A DNA stretch of 64,000 nt from Capra hircus (GCF_001704415.2 NC_030820.1:41894036-41958035); one strand, 5' to 3'. Shown: positions 25,961-38,199, counted from the first letter of the stretch. The notes: generated by a model from the letters alone, not told the origin. Made by a program: numbers and translations.

Positions 25961-26160
25961 ATATGACCCCTTTGCCTCATCCACCAAAGAGCATCCTGAA
26001 CGATTTTTCAAAATGCAGTTCTGATTGTTATCAAATCCCTTCACAAGATCTCAGCTCCTGTAGAATAAAGTGCAAGTCCTGTAGCCAGGCCCCTGGGACC
26101 CTCATGATTGGCACCTTCCGTCTCGTCCAGGCTGCAGGCCACACTTTCGTCTGAGCCAGA
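25961..26160 (-). mobile_element. L2-like fragment
   Basis: AAAATGCAGTTCTGATTGTTATC, GTAGAATAAAGTGCAAGTCCTG, GGGACCCTCATGATTGGC follow the antisense L2 order (AAATGCAGATCTGATC .. AATAAAGTCCAA .. CATGATCTGGC). Old and diverged. Confidence 0.5.
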
Positions 26161-27338
26161 CTCTCCTGGGGATGGCACCTCAGGCCCTCCAGCCCCTAGT
26201 CCAGCACCCGGCGTGAAGGTGAACTCTGGCGCATCCCTGGTCACCCAGCCCCACTCCCGAAGCTCTGTCCTCCTCTTCACCCCGATGCACCTACCCAGTG
26301 ACGTTCGTACTGGGCAATGAATCTGTTTATGGGTCACTCTGGCCCACAAGACTGAGCAACGTGAGGACAAGACGTGTCCTGTGTTTGTAACTCCAGCACC
26401 AGGCTTCGAGCCTTCACGTGCCCACTAAAGAAAAGGATCTAATTAAGCCACACTTGGTGCATGAGTGGACGGACAGATGGACAGATGGGTCCCACTGCCA
26501 TCCCTTTGCATATTGCATTGCTCCCTCCTGCTTACACAAGTGAAACCTCCCCCAGGCATCTTCTCAGGTGCCGTTTAGAGCAGCAGGACTCCCCTTCCAA
26601 GGCTTCCCTGTGTACAAGCATGTCTGGAGAGGGGTGGGTGTTTCCAATAAGCTTCTTGAAGCAGAGACGCCTCCGGACACAGCAACATTGCCTCCTAAGG
26701 TTCCACTTCTAAAGCAGAGGCCCCAGTGGAGGATAAAGGGGCCTTATCCAGACGGGTAAATGAGCCCAGGACCAGAGAGGAGTCATTGTGTGTCATCTCT
26801 TGTAAGAAAACAAGGCCGTGACGGAGAAGGAAGTGAGGGGCCTGCCACCCAGAGAAAATGATGAACAAACCTCCTGGACATCCATAGCTGTGACTGCCAA
26901 GCAGCTCTGACTATGCAAGGAGAGGAATTCCAGATCCTAGAACCATCACAACCAAAACGGGAGGGAACTTCACTGACGGCAAGTTAACATCTTATCCCCC
27001 TTCAGAGCATCTGGCAGTGGAAGCAAAGGCTTTCGTCTCATGAACAGGACTTGAGATAGATGAGCAGTCAGCGTATTTTATCTTCTGAGAAACTTTAGAG
27101 GACACCCCAACAGAGCTTAAACACCAACTCTGAAAATACCTTCCCAGGGTGGCACTCCCCACCCCGCCCCATCATAACTCAAAGGTGAGAATTACCTGAA
27201 TTTCAGTGGAAGATTTATTACACCGGTTACTAAGGGACTTTTTCTATTGAAGCCTTTTGTTTGGTCATTCTGCCCTATTGACAAATCAGAGAGTCAATAA
27301 GGCAACAGCTGAAGAGATAAAAAGGTGGAACACTTTCA
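26161..27338. other. Intergenic, nothing recognised
   Basis: Unique-looking sequence with no supported feature. Confidence 0.4.
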
Positions 27339-27535
27339 GGACTTCCCTGGGGATCCTGTGGCTAAGACTCTGTGCTCCCAATGAAGGGGGCCCAGGTTCA
27401 ATCCCTGGTCAGGGAACTAAATCCCACGTGAGTTTGCATGCCACAACTAAAAGATTCCACATGCTGCAGTGAGGATCCTGTGCACCACATCTAAGACCCC
27501 GTGCAGCCAAGTAAATTAAAAAATAAAAATTTTTA
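27339..27535 (+). mobile_element. CHR-type SINE
   Basis: GGACTTCCCTGGGGATCCTG head, CCAGGTTCAATCCCTGGTCAGG B-box, GTGCAGCCAAGTAAATTAAAAAATAAA tail. Confidence 0.8.
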
Positions 27536-27739
27536 ACAAAAAGTTGAAATATTTTCAAAGACTCATTATCATATTGTAAGTAGTGCTTCGGCCTAACTTA
27601 ATACACAGTTTAGGGTTTCTAATAGTCTTGGCTTAATAGTCACTCTAAGTGAGCAAACAGTGGATGTAAAAGAAGAGAGAAAGGAAAAGGGGAGAAATAG
27701 TCTAACGGTCCTCTGGGTGCTGACTTGTGACCACACAAC

Positions 27740-27835
27740 AGATGAGGAAACTGAGGTTTAGAAAAGCTTTTTAAAGCTAACCAAGGTCATAGAGTCATTG
27801 AGCTTTGGTGGCAGAATGCAAGCCTGTGTATTATC
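27740..27835 (+). mobile_element. MIR fragment
   Basis: GATGAGGAAACTGAGGTTTAG and AACCAAGGTCATAGAGTC match the MIR core order. Confidence 0.6.
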
Positions 27836-28419
27836 AGAGGGGATAAGGGGTACAAGGCCCCAGGACTGCAGAGGCAGAGGCACCTTGCAGGCAGAGGGGG
27901 TGGTCTGTCCAACACAGAACCCGCCAGAGGACAAGGACAGAGGTCTGCCTACCCCCAGGGCACAGCGATCATCCCTGATGCTCGACAGAGACTTGGGAGT
28001 AATCATGAATGAGGAAACCAACCATTTCAATCTAGAATCAATGACAACACCAAAAAGTGAGGAGAGGGGATCTGTGAAGACAAAAGAGAAGGGAATGATC
28101 AAATTCAAAAGTATAAAGGTGCTCAACATGCTGAAATGGACAAAAACCGAAGGAACAAGAGACTCTCAAATATGACCACAGAGTTCTAGTAAAGCACAAA
28201 GTGGAATTTCTGAAAATGAAAAATATAATCATTGAAATTTAAAACTCCGTGGGTTAAAGAGCAGAATAAATTTAGCTGGAGAGAGAAAAAGTCAACTGAA
28301 GAGCAGAGTGACAAAATTTACACAGAAGTCTCACCTGGGAGAAAAGAAATGCAAACTAAGAAAAGCACTAATGGTGGAAATCCTACCGACAAAGATATCA
28401 AAATAGTCACGTCTGGAAT

Positions 28420-29025
28420 AGGCCTGTGGACCTGTCCGCAGTGAGGCAGCCTCAACTGGTGAAAAATATTTTTAAACAGGGGTTACGGTGCCAAGTGCCG
28501 ACGGCACTGCTGCTAGGGGTAAAGATCGGTCGAGCTGCTCCGGAAAGCAGCCTAGCAGTTTCTAGAGAAACTGAAAATACACCTACCCAACGACTCACCA
28601 ATCCCCCCGCCCCCAGGAGAAACGGAGATTTATAGCAGCATTTTTCATAACAGCCAAACCTGGACAAAATGTAACACACATCAGCAAGTAATAGACAAAT
28701 GGACAGAACCCTCCTCCTCAGTAAAAGGAAAGGACACTGACACAGGAACCACAGGTTCACCCCAGGGACATCACACGACACAAAAGAAGCGGGCTGGGAA
28801 CCCGTCCAGCTGTGCAAGTCCCCCACGCAGAGCTGCAGGTGGCCAGGCCAGCCTCTGGGGACAGGATCAGAGCACAGTGCCCGGGAGCCAGCAGACTGAT
28901 GCTGGGACTCGTGGGAACCCATGACTCTGTACCGAGTGCCTGGATCTGCAGAATTTCACGGATTCATCCACTTATGATCTTACATCCACTGCACGTAAAT
29001 GTGCCCTCAATCAGATAGAAGTAGC
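28420..29025 (+). mobile_element. Old L1 fragment, ORF2 C-terminus to 3' end
   Basis: ACCTACCCAACGACTCACCAATCC, TATAGCAGCATTTTTCATAAC, GGATTCATCCACTTATGATC are in L1 order. The sequence upstream (28010-28420) may be older L1 as well but is not assignable. Confidence 0.6.
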
Positions 29026-29561
29026 AAGCCTCAAAGATCAACATTTCGATAAATTTCTACTTGGAGTCAAGGGGAAGAAGCGGCCCAGGGAAGTAGGCCT
29101 GACAGCCTGGGGTGCCCGCCTCGGGCAGACTTCCACCTCCTCCACCCCAAGAATCATGATGAAATTCAGCTTGTTGGCCTTCGGCCCTTCTGGTCCTGTG
29201 GGCAGGGGCATGGGCTGCGGGTGCAGGTGGAATGGGCAGGTAGCTGCTGCAGGGGCCACGTGCTGACGATGTCTGTCCCCCTGGCTCCCACCTCGAAAGG
29301 CCAGGCAGCCTCAGGCCCCAGACCACCGAGCCAGTGGAAGTCAGCGATTCCACCTATACCTGTGTCCATGAAGATGCCCCCACACCTGACCCTCTAGGGG
29401 CAAGGTTCCCACCCGGGCCTTCAAATGGAGGGACAGGGAGTGGGAGGTGGGGTGACTGACCCTCCACTCCATAGCTTCCAAGCAAAGGTCAGGACCCAGA
29501 CCCCACCCGGCCTTCAAGGTCATGGCCAAACTCATATCTCCAAGCTCAGCCCTTTGGTTCC

Positions 29562-29795
29562 CTTATTTTTTTATTGGACCACAGTTGACTTACAATGTAT
29601 TAATTTCTGTTGTACAGCAAGGTGAGTCAGTTATACATATACATATATCCACTCTTTTGGATTCTTTTCCCGTAAAGGCCATTACAGAGTATTGAGTCAA
29701 GTTGCCTGTGCTATACAGCAGGTCCTTATTAGTGGTCTGTTTTATAGACCTATATAAGGTGGTCTATATAATAGTGTGTATATATCAATCTAACC
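29562..29795 (-). mobile_element. Artiodactyl L1 3' UTR, antisense
   Basis: ATTGGACCACAGTTGACTTAC, GTTGTACAGCAAGGTGAGTCAG, CTATACAGCAGGTCCTTATTAG: the antisense form of the artiodactyl L1 3' UTR, also seen at 57873-58064. Confidence 0.8.
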
Positions 29796-29999
29796 TCAGC
29801 CCCTCGGTTTCTAAGGCAACAAGTTCTGACTCCCCAGAGCAAAGTGTTCCCCCCACCCCAGTTATCATCTCTGATGGACAGGCACTGCCCTTGAGCTGTA
29901 ACCCATTAAGCAACACGATCCACTCCTGTCGGCCCAGAGCATCAGCCTTCATGAGGGCGGCTGGGAACATCGGAGTAAATTAGTCATGAGGGAGCCTGT

Positions 30000-30220
30000 G
30001 GGCTGCAGAAGGTAATAAAATATATTGACACTGGCAAGAGTTAATTAAAGCTTTACAAGAGTTCACTCACTGAGGGCCTTTGAGTTCAAGCCAAACTCCA
30101 AAAGCCTGGAGAAATTAATAGAATTCACACACATCCCCAGCCTGACCATCCACATAGGTACTAATAAGCCATCAACAATTAACACGAGTTTACTCTTTTG
30201 TTAACGACTTAATTTGCAAC
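30000..30220. other. AT-rich island, candidate conserved non-coding element
   Basis: AAGAGTTAATTAAAGC, CATCAACAATTAACACGAG, TTGTTAACGACTTAATTTGC: clustered TTAATTA/GTTAA motifs without a repeat signature. Inferred only. Confidence 0.25.
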
Positions 30221-31136
30221 AGCAGAGTGTGAAAGACAGCATTGTGCAGTCCACAGAAGGAGGCAAAGGCATTCTCAAAGACACACACTTGCTTTCTTAC
30301 AGTTTTACTTTGGGTGATGAGGAAATAAATCAAGCAAAGAAAGGTTATTGGTGCCATGGTGCATGCAGGTCTAATGATGATACCTCTCTCTCTGGGGCAT
30401 GGCTGGACCCCCTCCCCTGTGGGTCAGTGGGGCCATGGGCACTATGAGAGCCACAGAGGGGCTGCAGGTGTGGCCCAAGGCAGACCTGCAGAGACACACA
30501 GCCTGCAGAGGAAACACACCCAGAACAGGATCACGTCACCGCCCTGAAGGTGCTGTCCCAGAGCTAGCATCCAGGGGCATCCGGGCCAGGGGAAGGGCCG
30601 GCCTGGCCTCCCTTGGGGGCAAAGACTGTAGCACCCTTGGGCTAGAAGAATGTTTCCATCTCTATTCCAAAAGGACACCCCAGACTCTGGCTAAGCAGTT
30701 ACTTTAGGGATCATTGGACTTCCAAGGAGCCATACCAGCTTAAACCAGATGTTCTCAAAGTGGAGCCTCACCTACCAGCTTGTTAGACCCACATATTTTG
30801 GGCCTGCCAGAGCCCTGAGCCAGGGACAGGACAGACCCCGCTCCGGGCTCCAATTCCTCCACATGTTCTGCCTCTTGCTTCCCTTCAATGCCTTCTTTTA
30901 AAGAATCACCCTGGGAGAAAGGGAGCCTGTCACTGGGCTCCTGGCGCAAAAACGGGCCTGGTAACAGCTGGAGTGGTAGAACAGGGCTGCAGCAGGTTTG
31001 GGAGGCTTTACTGACTCTGGGAGAATTTAAACCAAGGCTCTGAAGTCACTAGCCAGGATGGGGTCCCCAGAATTCAACATCAACTGAAGTGCAGCTACTT
31101 TGTGAATAATGTGCAAAAATAGCAAGAGGAACTGAG
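30221..31136. other. Intergenic, nothing recognised
   Basis: Unique-looking sequence with no supported feature. Confidence 0.4.
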
Positions 31137-31251
31137 GGATGATGGATGGATGATGGATGGATAAACAGATGGATGGCTAGCTGGATGGATGATGGATGGA
31201 TGGATGGATGGATGGATGGATGGATGGATGGATGAATGGATGGATGAATGG
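31137..31251. repeat. (GGAT)n tetranucleotide microsatellite
   Basis: GGAT/GATG repeats with a few interruptions (ATAAACAGAT, GCTAGCT); the longest pure run is about 11 units from about 31188 to 31232. Confidence 0.95.
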
Positions 31252-31317
31252 AGCTGAAACTGTTAGGTGTCATTTCAGGGGCTCCAAAGAGCTCCATTAC
31301 CATAGTCCTCTATGTCT

Positions 31318-31990
31318 TAGCACAGAGAAAAATTCAGTGAGAGGCAAAGTGATTTATTAAAATAGGACATTTGTGAGGCTTGCAAACAGATGGGCAAGGA
31401 GGTACCACACTCCAAGAGCTTACTGGGCTACAGCTTTATAATCAAAGGAAAAGGAAGGAGGGGGAGAAGACCTTCTTTGTCTTTCCTGAGTAGACCTCAT
31501 GCTTCCATCATCAGCTCCTCCTCCAGGTTGGGCAGGGGAGCTTTTTTTGTCCCTACATGGTCCAGCTAGGTCCACAAATTTTGTTTTTATGCGAGCAGAG
31601 AGCATGTCCTGGGGATCATGAACTTATTGAGCTCACTGGGCAGGATGTGGGACTCATGCCACTGTTTTATTGTTTGGGGGCATGCCTCGTGCTTCTGTTG
31701 TATGGTTTTGTTGAGAGGCAACCTGCTTTCTTGAATAATCTTTAACTTACAGGGGTCTCCCATAGTTTTCCTACTTACAATTCCCTAGTGGGACTAACTA
31801 TTTAATCATCCAGTTTGTGCCTTTTCTCTTTCTCTATCAAAGCCAGTATAGAAGAAGTTAACCGTGGCATTTAGGGGATGGCACGTGAGTATCCACAGAA
31901 CAATTCATTCAGTTTTTCTAAAACAGCTTGAACATTTTTCTGCTAAAATGTTGCAGAAGAAATCAAGTGAGAACTGAGTTTCATGACCAT
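31318..31990 (-). mobile_element. Possible solo LTR of an endogenous retrovirus, antisense
   Basis: GTGAGAGGCAAAGTGATTTATT (antisense AATAAA at 31353-31358) and TACAGCTTTATAATCAAAGG read like an antisense LTR R/U3 region. No internal retroviral genes flank it. Boundaries and family are uncertain, and no TG..CA ends or target duplication could be confirmed. Confidence 0.3.
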
Positions 31991-32249
31991 CCCTTTGACC
32001 CTGGATTTGTGGTTCTGTGACAGCTGCACCCACCACACACACGACAAAGGGAGGTTGTGAAACCAACCCTAGCTCACGACACAACCTGGGGTCAGGAAAT
32101 TGCTATGTGGAATTTTACCCAAGGGCTGTGGAAACTAACGGCAGAAGGAAAGTCAGTGAAGTGTGTTGTCCACAACACTGTGGAGTCAAGCAACTGAGGC
32201 CCAAGAGTTACAGATACACAAGGAAAGTACGCCTGGTGCCTGCACGCGT
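31991..32249. other. Intergenic, nothing recognised
   Basis: Unique-looking sequence before a Bov-tA. Confidence 0.35.
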
Positions 32250-32465
32250 GTGTGTGTTAATCGCTTCAGTCACATCCGACTCTTTCAAAACCCCTGGACT
32301 GTGGCCCACAAGTCTCTGTCCCTGGGATTCTCCAGGCAAGAATCCTGGAGTGGGTTGCCACGCCCTCCTCCAGGGGATCTTCCTGACCCAAGAATCGAAC
32401 CGACGTCTCCAGCGGCTTCTGCATTGCAGACAGATTCTTTACCACTGAGCCACAGGGTAGGCCCC
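32250..32465 (-). mobile_element. Bov-tA SINE
   Basis: Antisense: CGCTTCAGTCACATCCGACTC, CAGGGGATCTTCCTGACCC, head as TTTACCACTGAGCCACAGGG. Confidence 0.92.
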
Positions 32466-33270
32466 ACATGGGGCCAAATTAATGGTAATAAATGGGTCAT
32501 CAGACGCCAAGTGGGGGCACTGAGGCAGAGAGGCCACCTTCAACCATTCCAATCTGTGATCATCCTGAAATATGAGGAGGAGGGACACAGGGAGGAAGGC
32601 AAACCCAGTGGTGGGATGGGCGGTGTGTCTGCCTGAGTGGAGTGTCTGGTGCATCTGCCCAGCAAGAGCCTATGCTTTATAACCTGTCTGCACAGGCTGT
32701 GTCCCCAGTCCGATCCCCACCCACATCTCCTGGTGAGAAAATAAACAAGGGCCACCCAGACGAGAGCAAGCAAAAGCCACCTCCCTTATTCAGAGGGTGT
32801 GACAACCAGGGAACTCAGTCACTCGCAAGTGGTAGGGACAGGCATGCAGGCCAGGGTGGGCGACATGGAAGGTTTCAGGTTGGCCGGGGGATGCTGGCGG
32901 CAGGCGACCAGAAGTGGGGCCCAACTGGGGACACGTTCCACTTCCTTCCAGCTTTTGGCCCGCAAAGCCTAAGGGAGAAAGCAGCAGCTGGATCCCATCA
33001 CATCGTAGCAGGCGCAGCTCCAAACCAGGACCCTGTGCAGCCGGTACGGTCAGCTGACCAGGTTGACCCACCAGGGCCCTGAGCTGAGAGCCCCACATTC
33101 CACCCAGAAGAATTGCGTGTAAAGAGCTGGCAAGTCTGTCCTTCTGCCCAGGTCACCAGGCCAAGCGAGTGAAAGGCTGCCAGGGTTAGCACATAAAAAT
33201 ACACAGAATGTGACTTTTAGACAGTGAATGATTTTATTGTGTAAGTTTACATCATGCAATGCTTAGCATA
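32466..33270. other. Intergenic, nothing recognised
   Basis: Unique-looking sequence with no supported feature. Confidence 0.4.
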
Positions 33271-33474
33271 TGTGTGTGTTCTCAGTCATGTCCAACTCTT
33301 GCAACTGCATGGACTGTAGCCCGCCAGGCTCCTCTGTCCATGGCATTTCCCAGGCAAGAATACTGGAGTGGGTTGCCATTTCCTCCTCCAGGGGATCTTC
33401 CCGACCCAGGGATCGAACCTGTCTCCCCTGCATTGGCAGGCAGCTTCTTTACCCACTGAGCCCCCTGGGAAGCC
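33271..33474 (-). mobile_element. Bov-tA SINE
   Basis: Antisense: CTCAGTCATGTCCAACTCTTG, GCCCGCCAGGCTCCTCTGTCC, CAGGGATCGAACCTGTCTCC, head GAGCCCCCTGGGAAGC. Well preserved. Confidence 0.94.
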
Positions 33475-34318
33475 TACTTAGGTTATATTATACTGTACTT
33501 ATACTAAAATATTACTTTAGTTTCTCTAAAATTCAAGTTTATGGGGTGCCCTGTATTTTAACTGGCAACCTTAGGTAATGGATGTCAGAAGCCAAGCCAG
33601 GCCTTTAGGTGACCCCTGGACAGAAGCCACAGCACTGCCACAAGTAAGACAAGTTGTGTGCAGTGTCCAGGAGCCAAGCCCCACTGTGCCTGCCGTCATA
33701 ACTGGAAAATCTAGCAGCGTATGAGCTTCAGGGTGGGTTTGATCCAGGAGTTTGTTATGGCTGAGTCTCTAAAATTCTCCCTTTAGAGCTTCCTCCTCAG
33801 CCAGGCTGTCCTCCTATACCAAGAAGGCTACCAGCAGCTCTGGGGGTCTACGTGCTGCTTAACTGATGTACGTGAAGAAAGAGGAGGGAACAGGATCGTG
33901 AAGCAAGACACATTTTCCTCCCCCCGCACCACAGACATAAGTCCTTTGGTCATTTGTCCACCTGTTAACCCACTGAGCTGACATGGGCCGGTCAGAGCCT
34001 ACTTCAAGAGCTGGTGTCAGCCCCTCCTAAACAGAACCCCTGGGCTATGGGGCCCGATGGCCCACTGCCCCACTGCCCCACCACCCTGTCCTGACCATGC
34101 AGATAGCAACAGGTGTGGTAAAGGTTCACCTACAGGCTTACCTGCAGTGGGTGGTAAAGTCAGGGAGGCAGGGTCCCTTCCAGAGAGGTTTAGCCTTTGA
34201 TTCTCTCTGGACCCACCTGAGGCAGACAAATCCCCTCTCCCATGCCCTTCTTACGGTGACACTGGCCCGAAGAGATGGGGCTGGCTTTGTTTCCTGTCCT
34301 TTGAGTCTACGTCGGTCT
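33475..34318. other. Intergenic, nothing recognised
   Basis: Unique-looking sequence with no supported feature. Confidence 0.4.
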
Positions 34319-34620
34319 GCTTCCCTGGTAGCTCAGCTGGTAAAGAATCTGCCTAAAATGCAGGAAATCCCAGTTCAATTCCTGGGTCGGGAAGATCCTC
34401 TGGAGGGTAAGCCACCCACTTCAGGATTCTTGGGCTTCCCTGGTGGCTCAGACGGTAAAGAATCTGCCTACAATATGGGAGACCTGGGTTCGATCCCTGG
34501 GTTGGGAAGATCCCCCGGAGGAGGACACAGCAAACCACTCCAGTATTCCAGCCTGGAGAATCCCATGGACTGTATAGTCCATGGGGTGGCAAACAGTCAG
34601 ACACAACTAAGCGATAAGCA
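34319..34620 (+). mobile_element. Tandem Bov-tA SINE dimer
   Basis: Two heads (GCTTCCCTGGTAGCTCAGC at 34319 and GCTTCCCTGGTGGCTCAGAC at about 34433) follow each other. The first unit is cut after TTCAGGATTCTTG; the second is complete to ACACAACTAAGCGATAAGC. Confidence 0.92.
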
Positions 34621-36289
34621 CAGCACAGGTCTGTGGTTATGACAGAAGTAACCCCGTGTGACTTCGAAGTCTAGTTCGTAAAAGGCAATGAAGCTTCTGC
34701 CTGCCGCTCCGGAAGCCACAAGGCTGACAGCCCTGTAGAGATCTGTCCAGACGGGGCTTCAGCATCTTAGGCGACTCCAGACACCCGCTGAGGATCTCCC
34801 AGAGCTAGTGGAGCAGCTGTGCCCAGCCATGCAGCCCCCATGTGCAGAAGCATGGCCTTATGGAAGGTTGTGGGTGGCACTGGGTGTGCAAACCCCACCC
34901 CCAAGAGCACTAAAATCCCCCAGGATGAGGCCCGGCCTGAGGAGGGTGAAGAGCCCCCAGGCCGAAGACCTGCGGGGTCCTCCCTGCTGAGAACTGCGTT
35001 TCCCCAGGGAGGGCTGAGGTCTGCTGAAATCCATCACCAAAACAGTGCAGACATGAGGACAGGAGCAAAGGGGGTCCCAGAGCAGAGGAGGAAGCCCCCA
35101 GCCCCCAGCCCCCAGCCTGGGAAACGCCAGGCTAGACCTGCTTGTTTCTTGGGTCACAGCACCACCATGTGGGCAAAGTCTGCTCGCCCCCCACTCACAC
35201 CAGCAGCTCTTTTTGGACCATAAAGCACCCTCCTGCTTCTCCATTCAGACAGCTACTGTGGACTTTAGAAAATGAAGTACACGCAGACATAAGGGGTCAG
35301 AAGCCCACCGGATAATCTTCTCCAGGGGCAACGTGTTTTTGTGTCTCTTCTGTACATGGTTTGGGTGCACAAAAGTCACACACACCCAGACTACTCCCTC
35401 CCACACTCCGTGTTCTGCAGGGCCTCATAATGCTTTTGCTAACAGTCGTGCTGGACAGAGGCCAGCCCCCTTGGGCCACCATCAGGGACCCCTATGGCCA
35501 AGCTGACGTCTATAGGCTTGCCAGCACTTCAGGCTCGGGCCCCTGGGCAGGGTGGGGGGTGGGGGGTGCAAGACAGCAGCTAGGACCACACTGCTTGCCT
35601 GGGCCCCAGCTCTTCAGAATGTCCTGTAACTCCTCAGCCCTTGTGTCTCAGTTTCCCTGTCAAACAGTGTGAGGATTTGAAAAATGGAGCTTAGAAAACG
35701 GCTGGGCCAGAGCCAGTGCTGGAACACACCCTCCAGTCGTCACCACCGCAGTCTTCAGAACTAACGCAGCAGCACAGCAGACAGAGCTCCGGCTCTCCGA
35801 GCCCAGCCGTGGCCAAGACAGGCAGCCTAAGGCAGGAAGCTCAGGATCCGAGAGCCGCAGGGCAGCTCCAGTGTCCCATTCACTCCGTGGCCATGTGGCT
35901 GGGCTGCCCAGGAAGGGCAGTCTGAGAACTGGATGGCTCCAGCCAATCAGCAACGGGCACGGCGTGGAAGTTAGAAGTACACCATGCATGCCAGTGACCC
36001 TCCAGGCCAGAAAGCTTGACCTTGGAGACCAATGGTCTTGTGGAGGGTTTGTGAACCATTCCTGGGTCCCCCTCACAGAGCCCCATCAGGAGTAGAGCCC
36101 AAGAAGCTGCACTTACATCTGGGGCCCAGGGAGTCCTGACCACAGCGGGCAGGGGAACACACACCATGCTTCACACAGGAAGAAGTGGCAGGAGGTGAGT
36201 GATGAACGGACCCTCGAATGAATGAGTGGGGCTCAGTGCAGAGTCCGAGACCCCCAGGCCATGGGTGGGGCAGAAAGAGTACATGTACC
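34621..36289. other. Intergenic, mostly nothing recognised
   Basis: GC-rich sequence with one MIR-like antisense fragment near 35600-35680 (GTGTCTCAGTTTCCCTGTC). No exon recognised. Confidence 0.4.
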
Positions 36290-36394
36290 CTACACACAAT
36301 CACACATATGCACAGACACACACACACACACATGAACAAGCAGACTCCCAAGCTGTATACACTCTCACACAGATACACACAACCTGCCCAACGG

Positions 36395-36790
36395 TCAGTC
36401 AGGTTCTCCAGAGAGACAGAGGCAGTGGGGAGAGATTTATCACAAGGAATTAGCTTGTGGGATCAAAGAGGCTGAGAAGTCTGGACCCAGGACAGTCTCA
36501 GTCCAATTCTGAAGGCTGTGGAAGACAGATGACCCAGCTGGAAGACAGGCAGGCAAGGAGGACTCCCATTCTTCAGCCTTTGTTATACTCAGACCTCCAA
36601 CTGATTGGACAAGGCCCACCACACAGGAGGGCTGGGTGCCTTAGTCAGTTTACTGGCTCCAATGCTGATCCCTTCTAGAAACATTGCTTATGAACGCACA
36701 GGGGATCATGCTTGACCAACTGTCTGGGCCCTCAGTGGCCCAGTTAAGTTGATGCATTAAACCAACATCACAACATACATACAAAACACC
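36395..36790. mobile_element. Old interspersed repeat of uncertain family
   Basis: CAGGTTCTCCAGAGAGACAG, CACAAGGAATTAGCTTGTGG, GGCCCAGTTAAGTTGATGCATTAAACC resemble a widespread mammalian repeat that I cannot assign securely (possibly an L1M 3' end). Confidence 0.45.
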
Positions 36791-36934
36791 CACTCACACA
36801 AACTTACATACATCTGCTCATAAGCACCTACACACTTTTCATTCACATGCTATACATGAGTTCACATTCAGACACATGTTCACATTCAGACACATGTCAA
36901 GACTGAAACAAAGACTGCTGGGTGTGCATACACA

Positions 36935-37058
36935 GTACACACACACACACACACACACACACTTCCCTGAGGTGCACATGCATACACAAGACACATGTAA
37001 CAGTACACACACACACTTCCCCAGGGTGCACATGCATACACAGGACACATGTAGCACA

Positions 37059-37092
<34 letters not shown>

Positions 37093-37812
37093 CCCTGAGG
37101 TGCACATGCATACATTTAACACACACACACTTCCCTGGGGTGCACATGCATACACAAGACACATGTAGCACAGGACACACACACACACACTTCCCTGAGG
37201 TGCACATGCATACATTTAACACACACACACTTCCCCAGGGTGCACATGCATACACAGGACAGGACCACACACATTGGTGCATGCAACAGGACACATTAAC
37301 AACACACACACACTTCCCCTGGGGTGCACATGCATACACAGGACACATGTAACAGTACACACACACACACACACTTCCCCAGGGTGCACATGCATACACA
37401 GGACACATGTAGCACAGGACACATACACACACACACACTTCCCTGGAGTGCACATGCATACACAGGACACATGTAACACAGGACACACACACACACACTT
37501 CCCTGGGGTGCACATGCATACACAAGACACATGTAACACAGGACACATGTAACAGTACACACACACACACTTCCCCAGGGTGCACATGCATACACAGGAC
37601 ACATGTAACACAGGACACATGTAACAGTACACACACACACACTTCCCCAGGGTGCACATGCATACACAGGACACATGTAACACAGGACACATGTAACAGT
37701 ACACACACACACACTTCCCTGAGGTGCACATGTATGCACAAGACACATGTAACACAGGACACATGTAACAGTACACACACACTTCCCCAGGGTGCACATG
37801 CATACACAGGAC
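36935..37812. repeat. CA-rich minisatellite upstream of CST7
   Basis: About fourteen copies of a core CTTCCC(C/T)..GTGCACATGCATACACA separated by (CA)n and by ACACATGTAACACAGGACACATGTAACAGTA linkers, with spacing of 40-78 bp. Most of the array is alternating purine-pyrimidine. A separate shorter CA-rich stretch lies at 36290-36380. The array ends about 390 bp before the CST7 start codon. Confidence 0.95.
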
Positions 37813-37999
37813 ATCTCTTCCCAGGGAGACTGGCCTGTTCATGCCAGGAGGACGGTCTCCTGCAGGGGGCCACTCGGACCCGAGAATCTGGGCCTTTGGA
37901 GGAGAAACTCCAAGCATCTGTTCTGGAAATCCCTGTTGGTGCTTCTCTGGACATCTCTTCCACGTGTTTCCAGGGCAGAAAATCGCAGAGGTTTTGCTA
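37813..37999. other. Stretch between minisatellite and CST7 promoter
   Basis: Unique-looking sequence. It could belong to the CST7 promoter, but no specific element is called. Confidence 0.4.
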
Positions 38000-38199
38000 G
38001 CCACTCACTTCTTCCTCCTTCCTCTGCAAATAATCGTTGCTTGGAAATTCTTACAAAGGAAGTGGTTGAGTTTGTAGCTGAGAGATGTGGAGGTGAAGAG
38101 CAAGAAACCACCAGCCCACCCCAGACAGGCGGGTCACTGGGCGGGGCTTCCCCACCACCTCGGGGAGGCGCCCCTGCCCAGCACAGTCTGAGCACAGCC
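38000..38199 (+). promoter_or_regulatory. CST7: CST7 proximal promoter / 5' UTR region
   Basis: No TATA box is seen. A pyrimidine-rich block (38006-38025, ETS/PU.1-like on the opposite strand), a GGAAGTGGTT ETS-RUNX-like composite at 38058-38067, AAACCACC at about 38105 (RUNX-like) and a GGGCGGGGC GC box at 38139-38147 lie just upstream of the start codon. Known leukocyte expression of cystatin F fits ETS/RUNX control, but the transcription start is not visible and the assignment is inferred. Confidence 0.45.

Noticed and set aside
36839..37963. 374-codon open frame on the - strand, Cys/Val-rich
   Set aside because: It is the translation of the CA-rich minisatellite. The other reading frames are also open through the array, and there is no start context or family resemblance.
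1..38000. Search for a hidden coding gene, tRNA, CRISPR array or novel system
   Set aside because: No spliced exon set, tRNA cloverleaf (other than SINE heads), regularly spaced repeat-spacer array or gene cluster was found. The DNA is ordinary mammalian intergenic sequence.
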